Assembly (NCBI RefSeq): GCF_036850765.1
Contig: NC_089492.1
Location: forward strand, 72,046,482-72,110,481
Origin: Saccopteryx bilineata
Taxonomy: Eukaryota; Chordata; Mammalia; Chiroptera; Emballonuridae
Direction of reading: 5' to 3'
DNA: 64,000 nucleotides
Under the pieces are notes generated by a model. That model was not told where the DNA came from. It saw only the letters and a list, made by a program, of their open reading frames with translations, and did not search any database. A program made the position numbers and the translations under genes. Each line of letters begins with the position of its first letter. Position 1 is the stretch's first letter. Shown piece by piece: positions 37,263 through 48,080 of the stretch.

Positions 37263-38640
37263 ATATGATCTCTAATAGCTTTTCAGTTGACTTTTAGTCT
37301 TTTTATATGTCATCAGTAAATAATTATAATTTTTTTACCTTTCACCAATATTTTTTACCATTTTGTAACTATATAAGATGGTTGTATTAGCTAACATTTC
37401 CGGAATGATGGTTCAAAACAGTGATAGAGGGCAGGCAACCTTGGCTTATTTCTTGTAAGAGCTGAAATTGCTATGCATTTACCAAGCCCCATTTTCTTGT
37501 CATCTTCTGTAAACAGACTATATTTTCCATTCTGCTTGACAGCCATGTGGGACCATGTAATTGGATGGGATACAGGTAGAAGTAATAATGTACATCACTC
37601 CCAGCCTGTTCCCTAAAATCTTCCAAATCATCTTCCTGCTTTTTCTCTTTTCCCATCTGAAGTTAGAAGCCAAAATACAGACTCCTTAGTGGATATTGTG
37701 GCCAAAAAAAGGAGAAGCATGGCTCTTGAGTCAGTACCTAGAGGACAGCTTCCCAGCAATCTGCCAGACTGAGAATTCTCATACCAAAAAGTCACATAAC
37801 GCAACTTTAATTGGGATGGCCACTATGATTTGGGGGCTGCTGGTAATGACCTTATTCTAATTATTATACTTATTTTAATGGGAATAATGCTAATCCAAAC
37901 TCCTAAACATCCTGGTTATTAGTCTGAAACAAACAGAATTTTCAAAACCATCCTCAGAGTCATACTATATTAGTAATTTTATAAGTCTAAAATCATTCTG
38001 AAGATTTATGAAATAAATTTTGAATTATATAAGAGTATCATATAATTTTAACTGTATTCTTTGTAATAAATTATATTCATAGATTACCCGATGTTCAGTC
38101 ACACTGGGTTCTTAGAATAAAACTGTTTTGATCTTACTGAATGACTTCATGTTAGTATATTGCTGAATTCAATTTGCTGAATTTCATTTTTAATTTTGAG
38201 TCTCAAATAATCAGTAATATTAGCCTGTCATTTTTAGTTTTTTCATTTTTTTCTTTCTTTCCCATTATACTTTTTGAGCTACTTTTATAATGATTTTCAG
38301 AATTTTATAAACTTTGTACATATCTTCAAAAAATGTATTTTCTGTGAATCATTTTCAGTAGAATATGTGTATTTGTTGCCTGAAAGTTTGAAATAATTTT
38401 ACATTTAAGTCATCCTGACTTAGTGTTTTTCTGTTGTTTTTTTGGTAGGAGTAGCTGATAGCTATTTCAGTTTCTCCCATGGTCACTTGATATTCAAATA
38501 TTTTAACTCTGGCAAATTTTAGACATTGACCATCCTGAAAATTGCCAATTTTTGTAATTAGTATATTTACTTAACAGTTCTATCATTTTCTTCAACATTT
38601 GAATTTATGACTTAAAATCAAAACAATGTCATTGTCAGGT
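37263..38640 (-). mobile_element. Old L1 ORF2 fragment split by an LTR
   Basis: On the plus strand, before about 37465, there is reverse ORF2 sequence ('tttatatgtcatcagtaaataa', 'caaccttggcttatttcttg'). More follows from about 37940 ('ttgctgaattcaatttgctg', 'atcagtaatattagcctgtc', a reverse RT-domain segment). Highly diverged. Limits approximate. Confidence 0.5.
37480..37935 (+). mobile_element. MLT1-like LTR remnant
   Basis: Blocks 'ctatattttccattctgcttgacagcc', 'catgtgggaccatgtaattgg', 'ccaaatcatcttcctgctttttctc' follow an MLT1-type LTR. It is inserted in the old minus-strand L1. Confidence 0.5.
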
Positions 38641-39512
38641 CTCAATGACATGCACATTAAATCATTAAAAACAATATATTCTAAACTAAACCTATTTAGG
38701 CTTACTTTCCCTAAATGAGACAATCATAAATAGTAGTTAGTTATTTGGACATTCCTCAATACAAGCTGACTCCTACTCTCTAAGGTAAGGGCAATAACAA
38801 ACAGAACCTGCAGATATTCCTAATTACTGTTGGAATAGAAAACAATTAGCATTACACTCACATGAATATGAGAGAATTGGTATCAACAGAATAGAACCAC
38901 ATCTGAAAGCCAAGCACTCATCAGCTGAGTGGATAGGTGCTCAATGATTATCGGCAGAGTAAGTAGGTGAATGGGAGCCCAAATCACTGTTGCCCACCCA
39001 CTCGGCTATTTCTGTTCTCTGGCTGGACATTGAAAAAAAAAAGTAGTTCCAGTTTGTAAACTTCAATGTATTAAAAAGTGGCAAAACATAATTATTACAG
39101 ATTATGTGCATCCCATCAGAGCAGATCACCTCAAATGGAGAGGGTCCACTCTAATTTTGCCCCCAACTAAAGATTTGTTAAACAAGAGTCTATTAGCTTA
39201 ACTTTCATTAAATTATCAAATGTGATCTATATATATTTACTAATAATATTTTATTATTATGAAATAAGGTTTTTCAAAATATCTTTATCTTACTAAAAAT
39301 GCCCTATTATAAGAAATTGGGACTAGAGCAGTGCTCTAAGATAGAAAAGTAACCTTAAAAAACCCCTGGAAATTTCTTTATGCAACTTAGAAAAATAAAA
39401 CCTTATTTAAAAAAATTTGGAAAATTAAGTGACATGAAGAATGAAGCACACGTCTTTAAAGCTTTCTAGCAATACAAGCGTTTCATTCACACCATTCCAT
39501 TATTTAACTATC
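38641..39512. other. Unassigned AT-rich stretch
   Basis: No gene or nameable repeat is seen. Open frames are under 70 codons. Confidence 0.6.
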
Positions 39513-39589
39513 TCACTATCTGCTTAGCTCACAGATAGTGAGCTAAGTTAAATAGTTAACTCACTATCTGTGAGCTAAGCAGATAGTGA
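39513..39589. repeat. Perfect 30-bp-arm inverted repeat (hairpin)
   Basis: Left arm 39513-39542 (tcactatctgcttagctcac...) is the exact reverse complement of right arm 39560-39589, with a 17-nt spacer. Each arm itself contains shorter palindromes (cttagctcac with gtgagctaag; cactatctg with cagatagtg). RNA from either strand would fold into a long stem. It is not part of a repeat family I recognise. Confidence 0.95.
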
Positions 39590-39908
39590 CAATTTTAAGA
39601 AAGGAAATGCAATGTTTGTAGCACAAAGAAATCTGTTGTCTCAACTTTTCTTTCCAAGGATACTCCTTTATAATAATACTCCTAAAATGTGTACTGATTC
39701 TGACTGGGATCACAGTGGTGAAAGTTAATAGTTTCGTGGTGTATCCCCATTCCAATTGTTCTGTTCTCATTGCTATCCCTTAGCAAATATGCCTTTTATT
39801 GACAGAGTTCACCAAGATTGACTTTCCTTCCACCCACTGAGTAAAGGTCAGTCAGCTACCTTCTGTCCTTATGTAGGGCAGACAATTCTCAACACAACAG
39901 ATCAAAGT
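39590..39908. other. Unassigned stretch
   Basis: No gene or nameable repeat is seen. Confidence 0.6.
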
Positions 39909-39917
39909 GTTCTTGAT

Positions 39918-40253
39918 TTTTATTTTTTTAAATGAGAGCAGGGGAGATAGTGAGATAGACTCCTTCATGCACCCTGACTGGATCCACTTGGCCACCCCTG
40001 TCTGGGGCTGATGCTCAAAGCAATCAAGCTATTTTTAGTGCTGAGGCTGACATGCTCAAACCAGCCAAGCTATCCTCAGCACCCAAGACCAATGCTCAAA
40101 CCAATTGAACCATTGGCTTCAGGAGAGAAAGAGAGAGAGAAGGGGGAGAGAAACAGACAGTTGCTTCTCTCATGTGCCCTGACTGGGAATTGAACTACTC
40201 AGAATGTCCACACACTGGGCTGATGCACTATCCACTGAGGAAACTGGCAACAG
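39918..40253 (-). mobile_element. Diverged type A-like SINE
   Basis: Minus-strand SINE with T-rich tail near 39918-39930. A body with repeated 'atgctcaaa(c)caa' units parallels the gctgaggatagctc repeat of the copy at 23.6 kb. The head ends near 'ggaaactggcaacagcc'. Short ttcttga flanks (about 39910-39916 and 40262-40268) may be its duplication. Confidence 0.75.
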
Positions 40254-40269
40254 CCAGTCCTTTCTTGAC

Positions 40270-40990
40270 AAAGACAAAATGAGAGAGAGAGAAGATACCA
40301 TACACATATGTAAGCTACTGTCCAATTTTAATACATGGTTCAGCAATGGCAAGATAGAACTTGGTTCCTGTCTTTCTGAAAAAAGTATTCAACATATATG
40401 CTGCTATAAATTTCTTGCTTTCTCTGTCAGAAAGGTAGCACTTTACTCCAATGGCTGTCTGTAAATTTGTGGGTCTAATTCTATATTTCAAATCTCTTAA
40501 CTTTTCCCTAAATGCTCATGATGCCAAAACAACTCCCTAAAGTGATGATTAATTTAGGAAAGGGCAACTAATGGGTTTTAGAAGAGCAATGAGGAGACAA
40601 TTATGCATAAGGGCATATGATCTTTGGCTTGAAGCTTGTGGGTGTTTGCACAGTGCAATCTGTATTTATAGTCATCATGAGTGAACAGGGAATCTTCCAG
40701 TTTCTTTGTTCATATTCAATGATAGATAAGTACATCAAAGTGCAGGACTGTTTCATTTACTTGAAAATTAAAATTATGTAACAACTTTTTTGAGGATAGT
40801 GTCTATAGAGTTCTTATAGTCACATTTTGTTGTTGTCTTTTGAAGGGAGTGCTTCCTTACACTCTGCAAACTGATTCCAGTTCATCTTCCATTTGCCTGT
40901 CCCAGCCTTTGATACAATGATTCTCCAACAAGGCCTGATTCTTTCTATTGGATCTTACTTAGAAAACAGCAGCTATGATTTAGTACATTT
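40270..40990. other. Unassigned stretch
   Basis: No gene recognised. Confidence 0.6.
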
Positions 40991-42324
40991 TTAGATAAAT
41001 GTTTTATGATAAATTCCCAGAAGTGGAAGTGCTGGGTCATAAGGCAGTTCCATTTTTAATTTTTGATGTAACTCCATACTGTTTTCCACAGTGGGTAGAA
41101 GAAACCCCAAACCCTAATTTGAAAGAATATATGCACTCTTATTTTCATTGTAGCATTGTTTACAATAGCCATGTTTTGAAGCAGACCAAGTGCCTATCAG
41201 TAGATGCATGGATAAAAAAGCTGCTGTTGGTCGAATAAGTTTGTAAATATTATATATATGTTTGCTCGCTTATAGTTTGCATTGGTTGTAGGGGACAGGC
41301 TGTAAGCAGGCAGGGTCCTTATAGCCTAAGACTTAGTTTTAAAGCTGAGCTTTTCCCCACACCCTGACTGTTGCATAATAGGGGGTGGTGCACTCTCATG
41401 AGGAATCCCATTATGCCTCAAATAAGTGACTTTGTATCAGAGACTTTCTTGTTTGTATATTGGATTAAAGGTTTTGATTTCTACACTATAAAATGGGGCA
41501 GAGGAGCCCATGCTGGAGGGGAACAGAGAAAGGCCATGTGGAGGAGAGAAGAAGCAGTCAAGATGGCAGAATGCTGAAGGAGAAGCCAGTTTGTGCAGAG
41601 TTTGTGTAGAGAAGGAGATGAAGAACAGAGGTGAATAAGGCTGGTGAGGTTAGAAATCTTTGATTCTAGGAAACTCTGATAAGTCAGTGGCTTTGCGAGC
41701 CCTAAATGGAAAGGGAAGTGTTTTTCCACTGTGTGTATTCTTGCCCGCTGGGTGCAAGCTGGATTAAAAGGTAATGGCCCACCAGTTCTTGGCTCCATTG
41801 TTTCATTACTGTCTGTTCGAATCAAATGCGAACCTGCACGGGCCAGGTGGCTGTGATGGTGGCTGTGGCAACTGACTTTACAGCTGTGGTACATTTACAC
41901 AATGGAATACTACTTGGCAATAAAAAAGGAGGAAATCTTAACATTTGCGACAGCATGGATGGACCTGGAGAACATTATGTTAAGTGAAACAAGCCAGTCA
42001 GAGAAAGACGAGTACTATATGATTTTATTCATTTATAGAATCTAATGAACAAAAGAAACTAATATACAAAATAAAAACAGACTCCTAGATGAAGAGCAGG
42101 CTGACAGCTGTTGGGGGTAGTCTGGGTGAGGGAATGTGGGGGGATTGAGCAAAAAAAGGAAAATAAAGGAGAAATAACTCATGGACACAAACAACAGTGG
42201 TGATTGTAGTGGGGGATAATAGTGATGTTGAAAACTTGTTTTAGGGAAGTGAACACACAATACAGTGTACAATGATGTGTTGTATAATTGGGCACCTGAA
42301 ACCTGTACAATTTTGATAACCAAT
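40991..42324 (+). mobile_element. L1 3' end split by a solo LTR
   Basis: ORF2-end sequence at 40991-41224 ('gaagtgctgggtcataagg', 'gataaaaaagctg') continues at 41883 ('gctgtggtacatttacacaatgg', 'actacttggcaataaa'). It then runs into the 3' UTR ending near 'gataaccaatgt' at 42324, where LTR-type sequence begins. Removing the LTR restores the L1 order. Confidence 0.85.
41225..41882 (+). mobile_element. Solo LTR, subfamily 1
   Basis: A 658-bp LTR running from tgttggtcgaataag to gctgttgg-type end ...gactttaca, with TG/CA termini. The 5-bp duplication is gctgc/gctgt (41220-41224 and 41883-41887, one change). A TATA-like ctataaaatggg lies at about 41488, a YY1-like caagatggcag at 41559-41569 and ATTAAA near 41764. 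No gag, pol or env is attached, so the internal region was lost by LTR-LTR recombination. The retroviral class is not determined. Confidence 0.88.
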
Positions 42325-42680
42325 GTGGGAACTACATTAGTTTGTGTCTTGAGTGAGTGTGGGGGACAGGCTGTAAGCAAGCAGGGTTGTTATACCCTGT
42401 TGGGCAGATAAAATATATTATGCTCACTTTGTTAAAGATGGTGCTGCCCACGTGGAGGCCGTCACCCAGGTGATATTAATGTGTGTTAGGGGCGGGCTGT
42501 GGGCAGGCAGAATCCTTGTAGCCTGGGGCTTGGTTTTGGGATTAAGCCTTTCCCACCCTTTTTGATGTGGGGTGGTACAATCCCATCATGACTCAGATAT
42601 GTGACTTTGTATTAGAGACTTCCTTATTTTGTATATTGGATTAAAGGTTTTGACTTCTACACTATAAAATGGGGGCAGAA

Positions 42681-43083
42681 GCCCTGGCCGGTTGGCTCAG
42701 TGGTAGAGTGTCGGCCTGGTGTGCAGGAGTCCTGGGTTCGATTCCCGGCCAGGGCACGTAGGAGAAGCTCCCTTCTGCTTCTCCACTCCTCCCCCTCTCC
42801 TTTCTCTCTGTCTCTCTTCCCCTCCCACAGCCGAGGCTCCATTGGAGCAAAAGATGGCCTGGGCACTGGGAATGGCTCCTTGGCCTCTGCCCCAGGTGCT
42901 AGAGTGGCTCTGGTCGCGACAGAGCGATGTCCCAGATGGGCAGAGCATCGCCCCTGGTGGGCGTACTGGGTGGATCCCGGTAGGGCGCATGCAGGAGTCT
43001 GTCTGACTGCCTCCCTGTTTCCAGCTTCAGAAAAATACAAAAAAAAAAAAAAAGAAAGAAAAAGAAAAAAAATAAAAATAAAA
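42681..43083 (+). mobile_element. Type A SINE inside LTR
   Basis: The tRNA-like head has box A-like tggctcagtgg and box B-like ggttcgattcc. The full body is present, with an A-rich tail to 43083. The duplication ataaaatgggggcagaa lies at 43084-43100, with a one-base-different left copy (42664-42680). It separates the LTR's TATA-like box from downstream LTR sequence while re-creating a copy of it. Confidence 0.95.
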
Positions 43084-43187
43084 ATAAAATGGGGGCAGAA
43101 CAGGAGCTTGCTCTCTTGGTTCCTGAGATTAGCATTAGAGAGCAGAGAGCAGAGAAAGGCCATGTGGAAGAGGCCAGGAGAAGCAGC

Positions 43188-43198
43188 CAAGATGGCGG
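43188..43198 (+). promoter_or_regulatory. YY1-like site in LTR
   Basis: Caagatggcgg is a consensus YY1 motif, conserved in the other LTR copies (41559-41569 plus, 44300-44311 minus). Confidence 0.45.
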
Positions 43199-43665
43199 AG
43201 TGCTGAGTGAGAAGCCAGTTTGTGCAGAGTTTGTGCAGGGAGAAGGAAGGAGATGGGGAACAGAGGTGAATAAGTCTGGTGAGCTAGAAACCTTTGATTC
43301 TAGGAAACTAGGATAAGTCAGTAGCTTTGTGAGCACTGAATGTGATTGGGTTTTGGAGCCCAGTGTGTGTTTTTACTTGCCCACCAGGTGCAAGCTAGGA
43401 TTAAAAATGATGGCTCATCAGTTTTTGGCTCCATTGTTTCTTTACAGACTGTCCGAATCCAATGCGAACCTGCATGGGCCAGGCTGCTATGATGGTAGCC
43501 ATGGCTTCTGGCTTTACATACCCTAAGGCTTAGTTTTAAGACTAAGCCTTTCCCACCTGTAGTGGGGGATAAGTGCTACAGAGTTTGTGCAGAGTTTGCA
43601 TAGAAAAGGAGATGTTACAGCCTGTCCTCCCACACCTACTTAAGACCCAAACTAATATCAAGAGG

Positions 43666-43987
43666 AAGAGTAGGAGGTCTGCCAAGGAATGCAAAGAAGG
43701 CCTCCTGAATTTCCTTCTTCCTTAGCTTTTATTGATAAGAAGCAGAACAGAGGTAACAGGATTATAAGGGAGGGAGGCCAGATGATAAGGGGAAAGAATG
43801 ATGGCCATTTTGCTGACATGGAGAAGGGGTTAATTTGGGTCCGTACATTCTTTTTCTTTTGCTAATTAACAAGCACAAAGGAAGGGGCAATCCAGAACCT
43901 CTAGACTAATTTTCTAAAGCCAGTTCACATGCATTCCTTTGTGTCTGCACAAAGGTCACTCACTCACACAGCCCTATAAAGTTCCTT
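43666..43987 (-). mobile_element. Probable LTR or proviral fragment, unassigned
   Basis: On the minus strand it contains tatcaataaaagct (a polyadenylation-like signal, about 43730) within a few hundred bases of LTR-like composition. It is bordered by LTR pieces on both sides. Identity uncertain. No coding motif is seen. Confidence 0.4.
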
Positions 43988-45289
43988 GTAAAGCCAGTAG
44001 CCACAGCCACCATCACAGCCACCTGGCCAATGCAGGTTCGCATTTGATTCAGACAGACGGTAATGAAACAACGGAGCCAAGAACTGGTGGGCCATTAGCT
44101 TTAATTCTAGCTTGCACCTGGTGGGCAAGAAATTCACATAGTGGAAAAACACTTCCCTTTCCATTCAGGGCTCCCAAAAACCCTGACTTATCCGACTTTC
44201 CTAGAATCAAAGGTTTCTACCTCACCAGCCTTATTCACCTCTGTTCCCCATCTCCTTCTCTGCACAAACTCTGCACAAACTGACTTCTCCTTCAGCACTC
44301 CGCCATCTTGGCTGCTTCTCCTCTCCTCCACGTGGCCTTTCTCTGCTCTCCTCTCTAATGCTAATCTCAGGAACTGAGAGAGAGCAAGTTCCTCGTCTGC
44401 CCCATTGTTGGGCAGATAAAATGTATTATGCTCACTTTGTTAAAGATAACACGAGGAGGCCCTCGCCCAGGTGATATTAATGTGTGTTGGGGTGGGCTAA
44501 AGGCAGGCAGAATCCTTGTAGCCTGGGGCTTGGTTTTGGGATTAAGCCTTTCCTACCCTTTTTGATGTGGGGTGGTACAATCCAATCATGCCTCAGAAAG
44601 TGACTTTGTATTAGAGACTTCCCTATTTTGTATATTGGATTAAGGGTTTGGATTTCTACACTATAAAATGGGGATGGAGCGGGAGCTTGTTCTCTTGGTT
44701 CCTGAGATTATCATTAGAGGAGAGAGCAGAGCAGGCGGCCAGGATGGTGGAGTGCTGAGTGAGATGCCAGTTTGTGTGGAGTTTGTATCTGGGATAAGGA
44801 AGGAGATGGGGAACTGAGGAGAATAAGGCTGGTGAGCTAGAAACCTTTGATTCTAGGAAACTCGGATAGATCAGTAGCTTTGTGAGCACTGAATGTGATT
44901 GGGTTTTGGAACCCAGTGTGTGTTTTTACTTGCCCGCCGGGTGCAAGCTAGGATTAAAGATGAAGGCCCATCAGTTCTTGGCTCCGTTGTTTCTTTACAG
45001 ACTGTCCGAATCCAATGCGAACCTGCATGGGCTGGGCTGTTCTGATGGTGGCCCTGGCCCTGCCTGCTGGCTTTACACCCATTTTATAGTGTAGAAATCA
45101 AAACCTTTAATCCAATATACAAACAAGAAAGTCTCTGATACAAAGTCACTTAGAGTGGGAAAGGCTTAGTATTAAAACTAAGCCTTAGGGTGTAACAACC
45201 CTGCCTGTGTACAGCCTGTCCCCCACACCCAATGCAAACTATAAGCGAGCAAACCTATATATCATATTTACAAACTTATTTGACCAACA
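43988..45289 (-). mobile_element. Solo LTR, subfamily 1, split by a plus-strand LTR
   Basis: Minus-strand LTR starting tgttggtcaaataag at 45289 and ending ...ggctttaca at 43988. It is interrupted at 44406-45077 by another LTR. The outer target duplication is not evident (ttcct against ttttc), which may mean rearrangement at one edge. It shares TATA-like, YY1-like and terminal blocks with the LTR at 41.2 kb. Confidence 0.88.
44406..45077 (+). mobile_element. Solo LTR, subfamily 2, nested
   Basis: 672 bp, TG/CA termini, flanked by a perfect cccat duplication (44401-44405 and 45078-45082). It is inserted in the opposite-strand LTR of the related subfamily, exactly beside that LTR's TATA-like box. 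Closely related to the copy at 42398-43518. Confidence 0.93.
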
Positions 45290-45411
45290 TTTTCCAATCC
45301 AAGTTATAAAGGGTTCAAGGTTAGATGGGTGATTCTCTACAAAATATAAAATAAAATATTTAAAAATTAAACCCCCAAATAATGTTTTACTTAAGAATAG
45401 ATGGAGCCTTG

Positions 45412-45590
45412 GCTGAGTAGCTCAGTTGGTTAGAGAATCATCTCAATATGCCAAGGTTGCAGGTTTGATTCCTGGTCAAGGGACATACAAGAATCAACCA
45501 ATGAATGCATAAATAAAGTGGAACAAAGTGATTTTTTCTCTCTCTCTTTTCCTTCTTCTCTCTCTAAAATCAATAAATTAAAATTTTTAA
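45412..45590 (+). mobile_element. Short Ves-like SINE, old
   Basis: Head 'gccttggctgagtagctcagttgg' with box B-like ggtttgattcc, the 'caatgaatgcataaataa' region, a CT-rich stretch at 45535-45563 and an A-rich end. Diverged. Weak gaatagatggag/gactagattgag flanks. Confidence 0.85.
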
Positions 45591-45713
45591 AAAGACTAGA
45601 TTGAGATTTTTTTATTATAAAAGTAGTACTTAGTTACCATATACCCCATACCTAGTTTCTCATATTTTTAATATTTTATAATAATATATGTTTGCTATTA
45701 TCAATAAACAAAT

Positions 45714-46064
45714 TGTAACGTATTTTTCCCCGCAGAGAAGGAAGGAAGGGGCATAGCCACCAAGTGTGGAATAGTAAAGGCTTTATTCAGTACAGAGCAT
45801 TTCTCGGAGGAGATTCACTGGCCCAGAAGATGGAGGTCAGGAAAATCCCACATGGAGAGACCGCGTGGGTAAATTTAAAGGTGTCCTCTAGGGAAGTCGG
45901 GCTAATATGATGTAGCGAAATCTCACCTGCTGACAGTCAGTGGCTTTTTTTCCAAGGACTCCTGGGAAGTTTCTTTTGGTGCGCTTGGTTGTGGACGGTC
46001 CTAGCCAAAGTTTGCGGGCCTGGGTTCTCCACGTGACCATCCCCCATTATCCACCGACCTTACA
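45714..46064 (-). mobile_element. Solo LTR, unrelated family
   Basis: About 351 bp. Read on the minus strand it runs from tgtaaggtcggtgg to ...aatacgttaca. Flanks caaat/caaac are a 5-bp duplication with one change. A polyadenylation signal AATAAA appears as tttatt at 45782-45787, about 70 bp from the LTR 3' end, typical of an R/U5 layout. CpG-containing and less decayed than the MLT1 pieces. No proviral genes. Confidence 0.8.
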
Positions 46065-46390
46065 CAAACATTAATACATTAGAATGAATTAAAACCTATG
46101 CTTCATTCTGATTTGCTGAGTTTTCACCTAATGTCTTCTTGGGAAACCATATGACATTCAGCATCATGTCTTCCTAGGATCCTACTTGGGCTGTAACATA
46201 ATCTCTGACTTTCCTTATTTTTAGTTACCTTGACAGATTTGAAGAGTTCTGGTCAAAGCTTTTAATGTCCTTATTTAAGATTTGTCTGCCGTTTTTATTA
46301 TGATTAGAGAGGGGTTGTTTGATTTGGGAAGGTCACATAGGAAAAGTGTCATTTCCATCACATCAGATCAAGGATACATACTCTCAACAT

Positions 46391-46688
46391 CAGTGGTCCC
46401 CAACCCCCGGGCCATGGACCGGTATCGGTCCATGGGCCATTTGGTACCGGTCCACAGAGAAAGTATAAATAACTCACATTATTTCTGTTTTATTTATATT
46501 TAAGTCTGAACAATGTTTTATTTCTAAAAAATGACCAGATTCCCTAGTTACATCTGTATAAGACTCACTCTTGATGCTTGTCTCGATCACATGATACATT
46601 TATCCATCCCACCCTAAAGGCCGGCCCGTGAAAATATTTTCTGACATTAAACTGGTCTGAGGCCCAAAAAAGGTTGGGAACCACTGCT
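46391..46688. mobile_element. hAT-type MITE
   Basis: 298 bp with inverted ends cagtggt(c)cccaac and gttgggaaccactg. The perfect 8-bp duplication ctcaacat lies at 46383-46390 and 46689-46696, which is diagnostic of hAT elements. Subterminal 'ggaccggt' repeats occur on both sides. No transposase. Confidence 0.95.
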
Positions 46689-46696
46689 CAACATGA

Positions 46697-47144
46697 TTTA
46701 TCGATGTTGCTGTTGACCTTGATCACCTGACTGAAGTAGTATTTGTCGAGTTTGTTCACTGTACAGTTACTCTGTTTATTCCCCCTCTCACACTGTACAC
46801 TTTGGAAGATGACTGTTATGCACAAGTTTACACTGAAGGAGCGTAGAGTCCTGCTCCCTCTCTATGAGAGCATATTATCTATAGACATTATTGGGAATTC
46901 TGTAAGAGAGATGTCTCTGTTTACCCCCATTTGTTTATTTATTCAAGCAATTATTTCAGTATAGACTCAAGGATACTTATTTTAAATGTTGAATTATAGT
47001 CAGATCTTCTTCATCTTATTGCTCAAATTGTTCTAGCTTTGGGCAAATAAATAAAAAAAACCATTTCACTCAACATATAAATACAGAATTTAAAATAAGT
47101 CCTCTAAAATGAACTATCTTAGCTACTATGGATTGTGTCTTCCT
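46697..47144. other. Unassigned stretch
   Basis: No gene or nameable repeat. Confidence 0.6.
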
Positions 47145-47290
47145 ATATATAAGTCAGGCACTGTAGTAAATACTTTAGACATACTTTTTTTCTTTAAAAT
47201 ACTGCAGGGCATCTTAAAGATGAGTAAATAAGGCCATGCTACTCACCTCTAATATTTATGTAATGTTCAGGTTCACCCAGGCATACAAGA
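47145..47290 (+). repeat. MIR-like remnant
   Basis: Decayed 'caggcactgtagtaaatactttagaca ... gatgagtaaataaggcc' order. Confidence 0.5.
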
Positions 47291-47914
47291 CATGTTTCAA
47301 TAGTAGATGTAAAGAGAAAAAAAAGTAATTAGCTTTTATAGATTTTTTTGTCTGAAACCAAACTGAGAGCCAGGGAATTACACATCAATTATTTTTTGGT
47401 AATACTGTTGGTTTTTTAGTTCTGAAGTTAATAACTAAAACTTTAAGTTATTGTGTCATGATTAGCTATATCAAATTTAGACCCTTTAAATTAAACATAG
47501 TGGGGGTAAAACAATGACTTAAAAAGTGCTAGAGAAATTTGATATATTTTTACAGTTCACCACCCTGATTGAAGGTTCTATCTACCACGTTGAAGAGTTC
47601 TTCCAGATCATGTAGATCTTTCAATATGATCTAAAATACAGGCTTTCAGGTTGGTGAGAAATCCATTTATAATTATGTGAATGAGAGTCTTTCTTTTTAA
47701 TAAAAACACAGAATACTTTTGTACTGTCTTAGTACCCATTGAATTTTCCAGAGATGGGACTCCTATATAAAATAAGAGGAGGCTTTGGTCTGAACTAAAG
47801 AGTTGTTTACCTTTTTTTTTTTTTTTTTAGGATTTGGTTATGCTTTATTTTGTAAAGTCAAATAATAACTTCTGGCCCTTTTACCTTCTTAAATACAGTG
47901 ACAAGTATTCATTT
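47291..47914. other. Unassigned stretch
   Basis: AT-rich, with a 20-bp poly(T) near 47811-47830. No gene seen. Confidence 0.6.
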
Positions 47915-48080
47915 CTTTTTTTTTATTATTTTATTTTTTTAATGGGGTGACATCAATAAATCAGGATACATATATTCAAAGATAACATGTCCAGGTTATC
48001 TTGTCGTTCAATTATGTTGCATACCCATCACCAAAAGTCAGATTGTCCTCTGTCATCTTCTATGTAGTTTTCTTTGTGTA
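47915..48080 (-). mobile_element. Strongly 5'-truncated L1
   Basis: T-rich tail at 47918-47940, then 'gacatcaataaatcagg' and 'gttgcatacccatcacc'. Same 3' UTR type as the plus-strand L1 and the fragment at 13.5 kb. Confidence 0.88.

Larger units (their letters stand above)
42398..43518 (+). mobile_element. Solo LTR, subfamily 2, carrying a SINE
   Basis: TG/CA termini (tgttgggcagataaaa ... ggctttaca) and the perfect 5-bp duplication taccc on both sides (42393-42397 and 43519-43523). A type A SINE sits right after the TATA-like ctataaaatggggg. A clean YY1-like caagatggcgg lies at 43188-43198. Without the SINE it is about 700 bp. Confidence 0.92.
42325..43665. mobile_element. Rearranged LTR fragment hosting another LTR
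   Basis: Outside the nested LTR, 42325-42397 matches an LTR 5' part ('gacaggctgtaagcaagcaggg'). Next, 43519-43560 matches the adjoining part ('taaggcttagttttaag'), and 43576-43612 a middle part ('cagagtttgtgcagag'). Finally 43613-43665 is an inverted copy of the 5' part: 'acagcctgtcctcccacac' is the near reverse complement of 42349-42380. Deletion and inversion must both have happened. Confidence 0.7.

Noticed and set aside
42657..43336. Several open frames of 95-177 codons
   Set aside because: They span SINE and LTR sequence with no retroviral or cellular domain.
41225..45289. A full endogenous retrovirus
   Set aside because: Only LTRs are present. No gag, pol or env motif lies between them.
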